A stretch of DNA of 64,000 nt from Ephemerocybe angulata (lineage: Eukaryota > Basidiomycota > Agaricomycetes > Agaricales > Psathyrellaceae), in assembly GCA_013368325.1 (NCBI GenBank), contig JAACJK010000061.1, positions 62,001-126,000 of the forward strand, read 5' to 3'. A model generated the notes under the pieces. That model saw nothing but the letters and a program-made list of their open reading frames with translations. It was not told the origin of the DNA and did no database searches. A program made the translations under genes and the position numbers. Numbering within the stretch: the stretch's first letter is position 1; each line of letters starts with the position of its first letter. Below, piece by piece: positions 33,313 through 44,829 of this stretch.

Positions 33313-34529
33313 TCACTCAATTGCCAGTATACGGTCGTTTATGTAGTCACCAGCTCCAGAGAAGTGAGCGACCCTCGCACAGGCAGCGTGAATCTCCAGG
33401 TATTTTGGCGAGGGGAGGTGCCACTCATCCGGTTTCTTGGTTCTGAACACGACTTTCTCTTGGAGCTTTAAGTCCAAGACCTCATAGTACTCAATGTCAT
33501 GCTTAATATAGTAGGCGTTGGGCTCATCATCCTAAAAGAGCAAACTCGTTCAATGACGGCGAAGGAGAAGATATGAAGATAGAAATGGACGAACCACAGG
33601 GGAGAGCCAGATATTGAGGCTGTTGAAGAAGCGATTGGCAAAGGGAGACATAGTCATCATATTCTCGAGGCGGTGAACCCCAGTGCCCCGAAGCTCATCG
33701 AGGATCCTCCGAAAGCCAAGTCTTTCTATGAGCGCCCAAGTTGACTTTGAGTAATCGTCCTAAGTATCACAATGGTCAGCAAGAGACGCCATTACTATTG
33801 ACCAGCATACTTACACCATCCTCTGGTGCTGTTATTTGGTGAAGAATATGGCACCCTTGAACAGACACTGGATTTCGATCTTGCTCCTCTCGCAGCCATT
33901 TTTCCTCGATCCACTTATATTTTACCAGGGAGTGGATATCAGGCCCTCCTGTCAATTGGCAGTGTCGATCATCACGACGTTTCGCCTACCATTTCAAACA
34001 CGCCTCTGTCACTTGACGGATTCATACTAACAAAGTAAAACCTACCATTCTATGAGCGAGCTTGTGACTCCCGAGTAGTGGACCTTTCGTTGATTCTTCC
34101 TGTGTCGCAGGTGGCGGCACGCTGGCATCGGCTGGGCAGTCAGAATAAGGAGCCCTATTCCGAAAGTCAGCGCCAGCTTGCACTGTGGTATAAGTGTTGT
34201 ACATCAGTAGTTTCTGTATCCCAGTATTGGAACTTACATATCCGCTCGAAATGATCAAAGTACCATTTCCCGAGCTCGAGGAGTTTATCCTGTTCCCCCC
34301 CGCATCCAGAGATCTCTGAGGCCACGAGGCTTCTAGAGCTATCGCCCGGTGCGTATTCTAGAAGACAGCCAAGTATACGGCAGTATATCAGGCGTTCATT
34401 AGAAATGGAACTGCCGTCTTGTTCGGTCTCTTCGAGGTTGTATTCGGCTTGAAGAACCACTGCGTATGCGGCGACAAGTTAACTGTTTTGTTGCAGTCGA
34501 GCTGAGAGTGTGTTCGGGAGCTTGGGCAT
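33313..34529 (-). pseudogene. HNH endonuclease-domain protein, copy 2 (early stop)
   Basis: Tandem duplicate of the gene at 30778-32012 with the same five exons and splice sites. The reading starts MPKLPNTLSARLQQNS, then meets an in-frame TAA at codon 17, where copy 1 has GAA (Glu). Everything after is open: CHILHQI in the HNH core (QGCHIL against EGHHVL in copy 1), RRDDRHCQLTGGPDI, LENMMTMSPFANRFF, ARVAHFSGAGDYIND. A short insertion (about WIEEKWLREEQ) lies between the Cys strand and the His. The C-terminus stops at ILAIE, a few residues earlier than copy 1. A downstream ATG at 34460 could still give a product lacking the first 23 residues, so the gene may be only mildly damaged. Confidence 0.7.
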
Positions 34530-34754
34530 GGTAATAGGTAATTGGGTATGCCTGTTGCATAGTCCTGGAAGTTAGAAGCCAAGAACGGTTGGCGTATCGT
34601 GTCATCCATGTATTTGCACGTGTATGTATCCTGATCAGTCTGCGCCACAGTCCAGCACAGTCCTGGTTGTTCAAGGGAAGTTGGCTAGAGCACACTTGAC
34701 GCTTTCATTTTAAATAAAAGGATCAGAAGATTTATTCAGAGTATTTAAATGTAC

Positions 34755-35673
34755 TTAGACGGCCATGGCTTGGATACCAGACTCAATCGAATCAGCTGAC
34801 AGACTTAAGAGCGGAGGAAGGTTTTCGTAGCGCCCCTTATGCCGGGCGCAGAGGAAATACGCGAAAAACAGGATCGTCTCTACAGTCCCATCGCCCATAC
34901 ATGATATTTCCCGGTGGAGACTCACCACCATTAGCGGGCACCCACGCTCAATTGTCGACGTTATGGGGTTCAGCTTCAATTGTGATGGGGGGACGGGCCA
35001 GAACATCCCAACATTCTCGGAGAGGATTGCACCCCTGTTGCTCATTCTATGAAGCTGATGGGCACGGTTAGAACTTGAGCCTGGCTTGAAATGAGATGTC
35101 CCCATGGCACTGGGACAGACGTACATAGAAGCCTTGTCCGCGATAAACTCGCTTGCCTGATTCTATCACATAGACGCCGCGGACTTTCCATTGCCAAAGC
35201 GAATCGCGTGTGCTGAATATTGCGGGAAGAGGGGTTGGGTGAGAAACGTTGCGCTGGCTGGTCTGCTGTAATGGTCTGATAGGGCTAATGTGCTTTCGAT
35301 AGCAAGTTGGAACTGGCGAGCAGGCACCCTCAGGCTTGGCATTCCAAGTAGGCGGTAGCATCGTCGGCTCAGGAATAGCCTCTGCTATATTCCCTGGTTG
35401 CTGGACTATCATACCATCTGAAGGGCACCCCTGTCTTCCAAAGATCGTCTTCACATATGGGCTGCAGTTTCTGGTGCAATATGACTTCGTAATTTTGATA
35501 GGCTTGAAAGGCGGCCTGAGATCATGTTGTCCAGGGTCGAGCGGTTCTCGGTCTATAATGAAGGTAGAAGATCCAAAGCTTGAATTTTCTTCAAATCGGA
35601 CGATGTAGTGGTCATCAGGCCTGCAAACCTTCAAGCTACTCTCGGAATGAGAGTCGCTAGATGTGGCAGACAT
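34755..35673 (-). CDS. Unrecognised protein (282 aa, two exons)
   Basis: Exon 1 (35673-35125) ends YRGQGFY at a GTACGT donor. A 70-nt phase-0 intron (branch-like TTCTAAC, acceptor ATCAG) joins exon 2 (35054-34755), which starts LHRMSNRG and ends GIQAMAV. The N-terminal half is Ser- and Pro-rich with several Cys (SYCTRNCSPY, GACSPVPTCY). The C-terminal half has VGMFWPVPPSQLKLNP and a hydrophobic stretch ETILFFAYFLCARH, which is too short to call a membrane span with confidence. No family is recognised. Two GGCGCYTAA sites lie 158 and 314 bp upstream of the start. Confidence 0.55.
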
Positions 35674-35830
35674 TGACGTTGAAGTGGCCGAGGGGTGTAC
35701 GACGACCGCTGGCGGGGGTGAAGAGGGTATACAGGGTTGCCGTATGTTTTCACTATCCTTAGTTTTATAGGTGTCAACTTTGATTCTGGGATGCAGGAAG
35801 AGTCATTCCATGGAGATTGTGAGCATTACC

Positions 35831-35839
35831 GGCGCTTAA
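35831..35839 (+). promoter_or_regulatory. GGCGCTTAA site
   Basis: 158 bp upstream of the ATG at 35673. Confidence 0.45.
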
Positions 35840-35986
35840 AGTATGATACCGCAGCGTGCGCAGCGGCCGAGTCGAAAAACCGATCGAAAATGGAAGAGAT
35901 TACACCAGGGCCCTACACACAGGGCCTGAAAAGAGTTCAAAGGGGATACCGTCGTAGTAGTCATGCTGAAGCCCATAGTAGACTCC

Positions 35987-35995
35987 GGCGCCTAA
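35987..35995 (+). promoter_or_regulatory. GGCGCCTAA site
   Basis: 314 bp upstream of the same ATG. Confidence 0.45.
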
Positions 35996-36457
35996 TACTC
36001 TTCAAGAACAAAAGGATAATCATATAGCAAGTTAATTTAGTTGTACCTAGAACTCTTTATCTCAACTATACCCGGATCGAGTCGACGGACTCTTCTGATC
36101 CGAGCTGTGCAGCAGAAGACGGGGACTTCCAGCTGTCGTGTCACTGGCCAACCTTCGAGTTACCATAAGAAGGCGCTTATATTACATAGACGCCAATGCA
36201 CAGCGCTAGCTTGGAGGATACTAGTAGCCAAATGGAGACTCTTGATCTCTATTGAGGGTACAATATCTGGAACGAAAATAATACATAGGAGCCAGGTATT
36301 ATCGAATCAGCAGTCGTAATATAAAAGGTAGAATATAGTCAATAATTGTCTCGTTGAATATTGTGAATCTCATGAAGGCTCGGGGCCGTCTCTAGTAGTC
36401 ATTGTCCATCTTGTCTATCTAGTGTTTGATGCAACGAGATAGTGCTGTATCCATTGG

Positions 36458-37195
36458 TTAGAGTTGAACCTGAGCCTGTATGAGAGCCGCAGCGACTATG
36501 AATACTTCCAGATTTCCGGGGGTCTGGAGGAGAGAGACGTGGAGGTCCAGGCAGAGGGAGTGGGTTGTGGGGCTCCAGTAGACCTTTCCTAAGCGCTCCG
36601 ATTGGTTGGTTTCAGACCTCTTGTACAGCTTTGATCCCATAGTCAGTATAACAACCGTGACTCAGACGTGCTATAGACGTACCTTGGCGCCTCCCCTTTG
36701 GAAGGTCCAGAAATAGAAACAGGGGCCCACTCCCAGCGCAGCAGTGCTAGATGATCAGGGATAATTCAGTTTATGTCTTTTTGTGAGCACCAATTTATTG
36801 GCGTACCTCCTGTCATGAGAAAGCAGGATCCACCTCGTAGCATCTTGCCTTGGGACGCGATTTTTGATCGTAACAACAGGCTTTGCATCGGTCCATTCCA
36901 CAGTCGCGAACGGAGAACCTTCGGACGGGGATGCGAAAGCCGTAACCCTAACCCCATTTGCTATGGTGGTGTAAACGTTGAAGTACATGTTGGTGTTGTC
37001 CGTTACGGTCGACGCGTTCAAAGGGCTCCCGGAGGTGCTGGAATTGAATTGGAAGGTGACCACGTTTGGGGAAGTGACAATTGGCGAAGTTGGTAGGGCT
37101 CCGTACGTCGGAGAGTGCATCGATCCTGCTTGAGGCCAGAAGCTTCCTCCCGACCACTGGCCTGACTGAGCGTAGGGGTTCGAGGTGTGGGACAT
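36458..37195 (-). CDS. DUF6593-like protein, copy 1 (207 aa)
   Basis: Three exons: 37195-36807, 36746-36683 (64 nt) and 36628-36458. The protein begins MSHTSNPYAQSGQW with a Pro/Tyr-rich head. A beta-rich domain follows: VVTFQFNS, SPLNASTV, MYFNVYTTIANGVRVTAFAS, PFATVEWTDAKPVVTIKNRV. Exon 2 encodes STAALGVGPCFYFWTFQRGG and exon 3 LGKVYWSPTTHSLCLDLHVS, ending in a hydrophobic helix EVFIVAAALIQAQ. The order PLN-x-[ST] ... T-x-x-x-x-G ... A-x-V-E-W-x-x-x-x-P fits DUF6593, a tubby-like fungal domain of unknown function. The paralogue at 53750-54467 has the same exon plan with an identical 64-nt middle exon. Confidence 0.7.
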
Positions 37196-38611
37196 ATCGA
37201 TGCAGGATGTGCTGAAGCCGATGTCGAAAAGAAGTGTTGTGGAGTAGGTGAGATGGGAGAATGAATTTATGTTTCCTCGGGAAAAAGTGCGTAATTATAT
37301 ATCGTCTGTGAGGACAAGGGACACACAGTACACCAATCCCGAATACTCGCCCGTGGGTCGGTGAAGGGCGTCCGCATCTCGCGATCGAGCTTCGGGATCC
37401 TCACACCACCTAGCAGTTTGCAAGTACACGTTGCTCCGGAGAGCTCGAAAATGATTTCGCAGTAGACGCGGGTCCGGAAGAGTCAAGGAACGGTCGCTTA
37501 ACGTTGGCGAATCATCGAATCTCCCTGGCCCTACAAACCAATGGGTTATGGTGTGAAGCTCAGAGATATCTGTCAGTGAAGCAGGTCATTTTTTCACTGT
37601 GATCCGAACAGGGAATAAAGGACTGAAGCTCCCAAATATCTGCCTTCCTCTAGTGAGTCGTGCCCGTAGTTGGACTCGGAAAGGGATTTTCATTTTCTGA
37701 TGCGGTGTCGGCGCTTATTGTTGGGTGACATCACATTCCTCGGGTGCTACGCGCGATACCGGATTCGGAATTGCTAGCAGCGTGCCCGCTAGCCCTAAGA
37801 CAATGCTCTGCAGCTGTCAGCCAGGGAGTCCGAATGACTGTTGGTGTGTAAAGACAGCTCAGGGTCACCTCAGAGGGTAATATCGACGAAAGCGATTATT
37901 CCGACTCACCGACGGTGACCGACCGCTGACCAGAGCTTGCGGGAACCTAGATACTAATCAACTGTCCCACTCGCGTGTAAGTCGCATCTGACTCGTGCCC
38001 AAGTACAGCAGTGCTTGCACGACGGACGGGTGTCTCATGATTGGCGATGCTCAAGGTACTTTGGTCATTGGCCTTAACGGACCATCGAGAAGTTCAGTAA
38101 CTGAGCTAGTGAGGCGAGTGGATGTCATGGGTGGCACAAATGGTCGATCGATATCAGCAATTTGCCGATTACTTCGATAGAGTGCTGGGTTATAGGCTCC
38201 GAGTAGCACTTGACGATGACTACCAGGCACAGTTCTGTAGTATCCATCCCCGCAGAATACAACGACCACGGTGCCTGACACAGCCTGGCTACCGTTGTAG
38301 CTCAGTTTCCAGCCGCAGTATCGCTACTCTGGCTTTTATGGTAATTTCCATATTCGATACTGACACGCACGTTGAGTATCTTGTTGGAAGGTGCTGAGAG
38401 AAGGTAGACGGAGGAGTATTACTGTCAAGGCCGCCGCCGGGCGCTTAACGGCTTGAGTCGGCCGGATTCGGCCGAACCCGTGATCGCGAAAAATCCGCCG
38501 CGCCAAGCAGCTTGCTGCTTGACCACGACCACAAAATCCAAAGTAAGCTTGACGTTCAGGTGAAACAGATCCAAACGAATTGAGACTAAATATGGTGGTA
38601 GAATCCTCGGA
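37196..38611. other. Divergent promoter region, DUF6593 gene and GRC3
   Basis: No gene seen in 1.4 kb. A GGCGCTTAT variant lies near 37711, and a GGCGCTTAA followed by repeated CGGCCG/TTCGGCCGAA lies at 38441-38485, next to GRC3. Confidence 0.55.
38441..38449 (+). promoter_or_regulatory. GGCGCTTAA site before GRC3
   Basis: 163 bp upstream of the GRC3 ATG, followed at once by GTCGGCCGGATTCGGCCGAA. Confidence 0.5.
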
Positions 38612-41490
38612 ATGCTTAGCGCTGTAGCTGCCAGAAAGGCAGCTCTTGCCGCTCAGGCATCCAAGTCAGAATCTCAATCGCCAGGCGGTACCCCTGGTCG
38701 ATCTGAATCCTCTGGGAACAACTCTTCTTCATCGAAGCGGAAGTCTCCAGCCTCAGAACCCAACGGTTCGACGAGCAAGCAGAAACGGGCGAAAGTGAAG
38801 GAGAGGGAGGCGAAGAGGGAGGGGAAGCGGAGTGAGGGAAAGCAGAAGACTCCCAAGAAGATTGGAGGGAAAGCAGCGAAAGAGAGCGTGAAGAAAGCGC
38901 AGCGATACTTCCCTGCATCTGAACCTGCTACACCAGGGTGTCAGGACGCGTTCAAGGAAGGCGACGACATCATCGCAGTCGACTCAGATTCGGACTCTGG
39001 CTCAGATTCGTCCGGAATTCTCAACGTTCAGATCCAGAATGCTGGAAGCGATGTCCTATCATCTGACGGTATTTCAGACTCTGACGAAGAGATGTCGTTG
39101 CCTGCAGTCACACCCAAAAGGCGCCCTGGTCGTACTCAGACGGACGATTCGATGGAAGTGGACGTATCCCAGATCGACCTCGCTACCCTGTTCCCTCATA
39201 CATCGACATCTGCCCTGTCTCATGAAAACGCGGCGCCCCTATCGACTTTCAAACCAGCACAAGACGAGAATGTGTTTCATCTTTCCGTTGAAGAGGTCAC
39301 GAAACTCAGCCTTCCTCCGGCCCCTTCATCGTCTATCACTCACTCTGCTCCGGCATCTCTCGTGCTTCTCCCTCCACATGAAACCATCTGCGTATTAGGA
39401 ACGTGTAACATCACGGTCCTCCACGGGTCAATCTCAATCTTAGGAACGACTGTGTACCCATCGCCAGATAGCCATCGGATTTTCGCACCAAAATCGTCCC
39501 CACTACCCGTCATTCGATGCTCTTTTAGCAAGGACGGAGAATCTCTCTCTCTTCTGTCCAACGTCAATCTGCCAGACCGAATCACGATTGACGAGGATGT
39601 GACGCAACATGGAGCAGTTTTGCTGTTCCAGGAGTTGAAGACTGGCGTCGAAGGTCTCGGAAAGATCTGTCGGCCTTTCCTGAACGCATTCGAACCATCG
39701 AAATGGATGAGCCGGGGAAAGGATTCCAACCCCTTCAATCTGTCGGGGTTGTCGATGGTGTGCTCTACCTGTGTTCCCGTGCTGCCTCCTTCTGACGAAA
39801 CCATCATTTCCAGGTCCGCGAGCAGCTGTCGGATGTGTACCCGTTCGTTCTCCCCCATACGTGGTCAGACGCCCTGGGTCGGTGTTCCGCTGCGCTGAAG
39901 TCTCCGGAAGCGCAGGAAGTGTGCAACATCTACCTCGTCAAGGGACCGAAGAACACTGGAAAGAGTACTTTCGCTCGGACCCTCATGAATCGCCTCCTGG
40001 AAACGTTAGTTCGCCCTTCTCCTGTAACGCGAACCCGCACTGACAACAACAGATACGAACGCGTCGCATTCCTCGAGTGCGATCTAGGCCAATCTGAATT
40101 CACTCCTGGTGGCATGGTATCTCTCAACATCATCTCTCGTCAGGTCTTCGGTAAGGTCTCCACATCTCTTTACGCCGACAGCAACCTCATATATTTTGTC
40201 TCAGGACCGCCCTTTACGCACCCCAGCCTTCCCGTCGCAGCTCATTATATCGGATCGTCCACTCCTCGCGCATCTCCGTTGCACTATCTTGAATCGATCC
40301 AAGCCCTCCTCCAAATCTATCGACTCGAGATCCAGACGCCAATTGACGAGCGCTTGGGACGCGACGAGCACCTGGAGCGGGCTGAAGGCCTGTCCGAGCG
40401 CATCAAACATATCATCCCCCTCGTCGTCAACACCATGGGATGGTCAAAGGGTCTTGGTTCCGATTTGACACGGAAGATTGAGGAATGGGCCGCACCCACA
40501 GACGTCTTCACGTTTGAACCGGCTGAAGACGTTTCCCCATTCTCTACGACTTTGCCAATGAGGAGGCAGCCGACTTCGTATGGAGCGTTCCACGGGCACC
40601 CCGTGGAAGAGAGCGACCTAGACTGCGCACGTAGATACCTGCTTGATGGCCCACCACAAGCAGCGGGTCAGTCGAACTCGCAGTTCACTGCTGCTGACCA
40701 CCGCACCCTCACTCTCCTCTCCTATTTCCACTCCGTCTTCCCGGCTCCGCCTTCACCACATCCTCATTCATCTTCACTCCCCCTCGTCGAAGAGCTGTCC
40801 CTTGCTCAACTGACAGCCGAAACATGGAATACGAACATTCCGTTAGCAGCAATGCGACCTTACGAAATCGACGCTTCGCAAGCGCTCGACAGATTGGTTC
40901 TCACTGGGTCTGGGAGCGAGGACGTCGTCGAGACCGAGATCGGCCGAGTTTTGAACGGCGCCATCGTCGGACTCGTCAGCTGCAGGGAAGGCGCGTTCTC
41001 GCATTGGTACCCGGCAGACGAACAGCCTCAGCAGCCTCAGGATGACCGCCAACCCGAAGCCAAGAAGCTGCGCCTTCCGTACGCGCAACATTGTCCGGCG
41101 CCTGACCCTGCGAACGCGACGTGCATTGGGCTGGGATTAGTGCGGGCTGTGCATCCTCGGCATCTGGATGGCGCTGAAGTAGATTCGCAGCAGGCAGGAG
41201 GCGCAGGTCTTCAACTCCTTACACCAGTACCTCCCGCTATGCTTGCTACTACGCGGGTGTTCGTCAAAGGGGAGATGGAGCTGCCCATCTGGGGTATGCT
41301 GGACTTCCGAGCTTGGGACAGTGTCTTGTGTGACAGTGAATCAGGCGGGGGCGATAACTCTAACGGGGAAGTGGTGGAGATGGAGCAGGGCAAGACGCCT
41401 TACTTGCAGTGGGGGAAAAACGTGGCAGGTGCCGTTGGGTCGGAGAAGAAGCGTGTTAGGAGGAATCTGATGCGGAGGGGGCAGATGTAA
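38612..41490 (+). CDS. GRC3: Polynucleotide 5'-hydroxyl-kinase Grc3
   Basis: Nucleolar RNA 5'-kinase of the Clp1/Grc3 family. With its nuclease partner Las1 it processes ITS2 in pre-rRNA (known for the family). Exons 38612-39757, 39814-40004, 40053-40150 and 40205-41490 give 906 aa. The two later introns (48 and 54 nt) are multiples of three, so retaining them keeps frame; removing them restores family motifs. Residues 1-110 are a basic, Ser-rich head (nuclear or nucleolar targeting is likely). An acidic patch VDSDSDSGSDSSG follows, then an N-terminal beta domain (ICVLGTCNITVLHGSISILG). Walker A is YLVKGPKNTGKSTFARTLMN, then FLECDLGQSEFTPGGMVSL, VFGPPFTH across an intron, and the lid region with YRLEIQTP. 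The C-terminal domain ends with basic residues. Confidence 0.9.
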
Positions 41491-41525
41491 TTGAGGCGTT
41501 CATTTCGATACTTGCGTTATCAGCC

Positions 41526-41534
41526 GGCGCTTAA
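41526..41534 (+). promoter_or_regulatory. GGCGCTTAA site
   Basis: 36 bp past the GRC3 stop and 487 bp before the next ATG. Confidence 0.4.
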
Positions 41535-41818
41535 CCTTAACTGAAACAGGGTGCTTGGTTCTTCTGCTTCGCTCGTTTCTCGTCTCCATGGCCCTGTGAA
41601 GGTTCCGTCGCAACTTACTTGACATTATTCAGGAAGGCCGTGCCGGCCGAATACCGCTTTCCATGAGCGTGTTCTGGAAGGCAGTGCGACGTTTCCACCT
41701 GAGTCTTGAGAGCTCCACAGATTAGAGGTTAGGCTCTCTTCCAATGTGTAGCCACTGAAGCGGGTGGTCGCGTTCGAGTCGTTATCTTCTTGAATTTACT
41801 TACCTTCATTACGCTATG

Positions 41819-41827
41819 GGCGCCTAA
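41819..41827 (+). promoter_or_regulatory. GGCGCCTAA site
   Basis: 194 bp before the ATG at 42021. Confidence 0.45.
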
Positions 41828-42020
41828 ATACCCTGGTACGTCAGATGATGACCGGCAGATGTCGGCGTTTTCTCTATCCCTGATTGAATATGTATGGTGG
41901 GAGATATGATCACTGACCTTCCCGTTACCTATCACTATCAGACAGGTCGTGTTGAACAAGGTTTGACGACTTCCAACGAGTCATGTTCCCTCCTCATCCT
42001 CTTCCCCTCCTTCAACCACC

Positions 42021-44476
42021 ATGCCTCCTGCGCAATTCTTCGGGACAGACGACTTACGGGCTATTCTAGCTGATGCCTTCACTTCGTTTTCGCCTTTGGG
42101 CGCTCTCGTTGGCTCCGAGTCGACGAAAGCTTTGTCAAACCATGTCAGCAATTCGAAGCAGCTCTATGCTTCTTCTCTGGCCCCCATTGGAGCATTGGGG
42201 GTGATGGCGACAGTCTGTAAAGGTGCGCCCTCATCCATGCTCTCCATCCTTCAGACGCTGAATGTAGGTGTCAGGTACCAACATGGATGCCTTGAAGGAC
42301 CTCTTGGGCGCAGGGGAGAACGATATCCTGGACGCTGCTGCGGAGCTAGGGTGCAGCTCCCTCTATGGGGTAGTCCCTCGTTTCTCCAAGCGGGGAGGAT
42401 TGACTACCCAGCCGAAGTCGAGAAACTCGGGCGTTGCAGCGAGCGCTATAGTACGAGCGAGGTGGCATCTTCAACGCGGCCCAGATGGGAACCATACGGG
42501 CTCTCTGGACTTCAACGAACTCATGAGCTTTATCGAAACCATTCGCATGAGTACCATCTCGGGGAGGATGGTTTGGAATTGTGGAGACAGAAGAGGGGAG
42601 ATCAGCATGGCGAAACGTGTTCAGAACCTTATCCTCCGATCCTGGAATATAGGCGAATCCGTCTGGAGCACCGACATCCTCACGAATATGCAGGAATCCG
42701 AAGACCCGCTGATTCGAACAGGGTCAGGCATGGTCGAGCTGCACTGGATCGGCCCGTCCATGCCCCTCGAACAGAATGCTCTCATCGTCTTTGTCTTCAA
42801 CATCGCATTCACCGTTGTTCCAGTCGCCTTCGTGGCCATCTCCGCCACGAAGCTCCTCGGATGGCAAACCCCCCAAGCAGCAGCGCTCCTTCTTGGCAGA
42901 CAAGCCCTCCTGGGCGCGGGGCACTACTCCGCCCAGTGGGTCCTGAAACGACTGCGCACGTCGGTCTACGTCGACATTCAAAAGACGGGGTTTGCCGATA
43001 CCTGGATGCTGGTCGACAACACGTGGTTTACGAGTACACTTGCGAGGCGCCGGTTGTCGTTCAATCCCCTCGCCCCCAATACCGTTCGAGTTGGACAGCA
43101 TTTGTCGATGGAAGACTTTATACCAACGTGGCAGGCCCTGTTGACATTGTTCGCTATAGGAGGAGGGTTCTTGGCTTTTTATATCGGAGCCAGGTCGTCA
43201 CATTTATGGGTCATTTTTTTCGAGATCGTGAGTGTCTTTTACTAGTACTTCTTATCCTCTCAGGGTGTCTGCTAATTATGGAGATTGTACGTAGCTGTGC
43301 TTCTTTTTTGCGAACCTGTCCAAAGGCTATGTCATTTCCGTCGCTAACGACTGCTACTGCACACATTTAAACAACCCTGGCTTCCGGAACGTGGTGTCTC
43401 CACCGAAAGAACCTTGGTCATGGAAACAATCGTGGGCTGGATTCCTAGAGTATCTGCACCATTCAAAGGCCAAACCAGCTGAGCCACAGCCCGTGGAACT
43501 GCAGGATATGAATGGGTCCATTCATTCGAATGAGATGAAGTCACCCGTTCGCCAGAATACACTACCTGCATACGAGCCTTGGAACAATATCCCCCTCCCA
43601 AGTTCCAAAAGCTCACTTGCCGGCTCTATTCGCAGGTACTCTACGCACTTTCTAAAAGAGAAAGGCACCATTCTCGTCGAAACGCTCCCTGTCGCCTCCT
43701 CCTCCAAGCTCCTTGACCTTGAGACCCCGCCACTCGATTCCGATCTCGAGAAGCCTCAAGGTCCTCTCTTTGACGAGCCTATGGACTACGACGAAAAGGG
43801 CGAAGAACAACCGGGTGCAGTCGCTCTCCAACAATTTCGAGTGTACGCGAAAGTTGCCCTCCGACGGCAAGACGCGATAGGCCTGTTCTACTTCAGTGAC
43901 CCTCGAACTTGGGGTACGGCGGCTCACATAATCTATGAAGCTCTCCACGACAAGATTACCTGGTCGCCCCATATGCGGAAAGAGCCCATCCTCGTTCTTC
44001 CATTCGAGTTCTTCGACATGTCGCCTGGCTCCGACCATATCCCGACGTCCGCCACTCTTGTCATGGCAATGGACGACACTATCAACGAAGACGTATTCTG
44101 GATGGCGGGAATGGAGTTCATGACCATCTTCGTCGGAGCGTTCACCGATACCGAACGGCTTTTGTCAGAGTACTCGGAATCGACGGACAGGGATCTATTC
44201 GGCACGTACGTCTTCTTTGTGACGAAGTTGATCCTGCAGGCGTGCACGGCCCCAGATCTTCCAAGTCCACGGACGGAGACTGAGACTATGGTGAACGCTG
44301 GTGTGGGCCCTGGTGTCGAGCCGGCGCCAGGGGCGGAGACCTATCCTGGCGTCGCCAGTTTGATGCGGGCAATTAACATCGTCAGGGGAAAGTATGCGTT
44401 CGACTCGAGCGTCCATACTGTCCCATTGATGAGGCAGTACGCGAGAAATGCAGTCTATACAGTGTTACACTACTAG
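42021..44476 (+). CDS. Multi-pass membrane protein of unknown function (778 aa)
   Basis: Exons 42021-42222, 42275-43227 and 43295-44476; all joins keep frame. The N-terminus contains SSLAPIGALGVMATVCKGTN, a likely first hydrophobic segment. It is followed by a soluble stretch with acidic and polar residues (GENDILDAAAELGCSSLYGV). Hydrophobic spans are LIVFVFNIAFTVVPVAFVAI, LLTLFAIGGGFLAFYIGA and WVIFFEILCFFFANLSKGYV. The long C-terminal region is soluble, with a Ser/Pro-rich linker (about 43440-43800) and a conserved-looking domain from FRVYAKVALRRQDAIGLFYF to the end. The plan, a few spans plus a large cytosolic tail, is common among uncharacterised Agaricomycete membrane proteins. No transporter or enzyme signature is seen. 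The ATG at 42021 is preceded by a pyrimidine-rich leader. Confidence 0.7.
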
Positions 44477-44829
44477 TTACTGGTTACTTTTGGACTATGG
44501 CTTCAAGCTTCAGTATTAAATTATTAACCGCGCAAATTCTGATTTTCTGGAATCATATGATCGCGTTATATGAGTAAGAAAGGTAGAATCGCAACTCACC
44601 GGAGAGGGGGAGCGGAGACCTTTCTACGCCAGCATTCCTCAACAGTGCCTCGGTCCTGCTTTAACTATGGCTGTGATAGGTGAGGTGGTGATAGGGCGTC
44701 ATCTGACTGATCAGGATGGAAACGGGGATTCGCCGCCGACTCCGGCGCTTGCTCCTTGTTCCAAACCATCAACCACTTCAACATCTCCAGAGGAAGACCT
44801 CGACTAGTACGTGACTACTTCCACTCCTA
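44477..44829. other. Intergenic, F-box gene promoter
   Basis: 353 bp; a partial GGCGCTTG word near 44752, otherwise nothing recognised. Confidence 0.5.

Larger units (their letters stand above)
35674..36457. other. Intergenic, promoter of the gene at 34755-35673
   Basis: No gene recognised beyond two GGCGCYTAA sites. Confidence 0.5.
41491..42020. other. Intergenic, promoter of membrane-protein gene
   Basis: Two GGCGCYTAA sites; no gene. Confidence 0.55.

Noticed and set aside
35047..35057. Alternative acceptor TTCATAG for the intron in the gene at 34755-35673
   Set aside because: Would shift the frame of exon 2; the acceptor ATCAG at 35055 keeps it.
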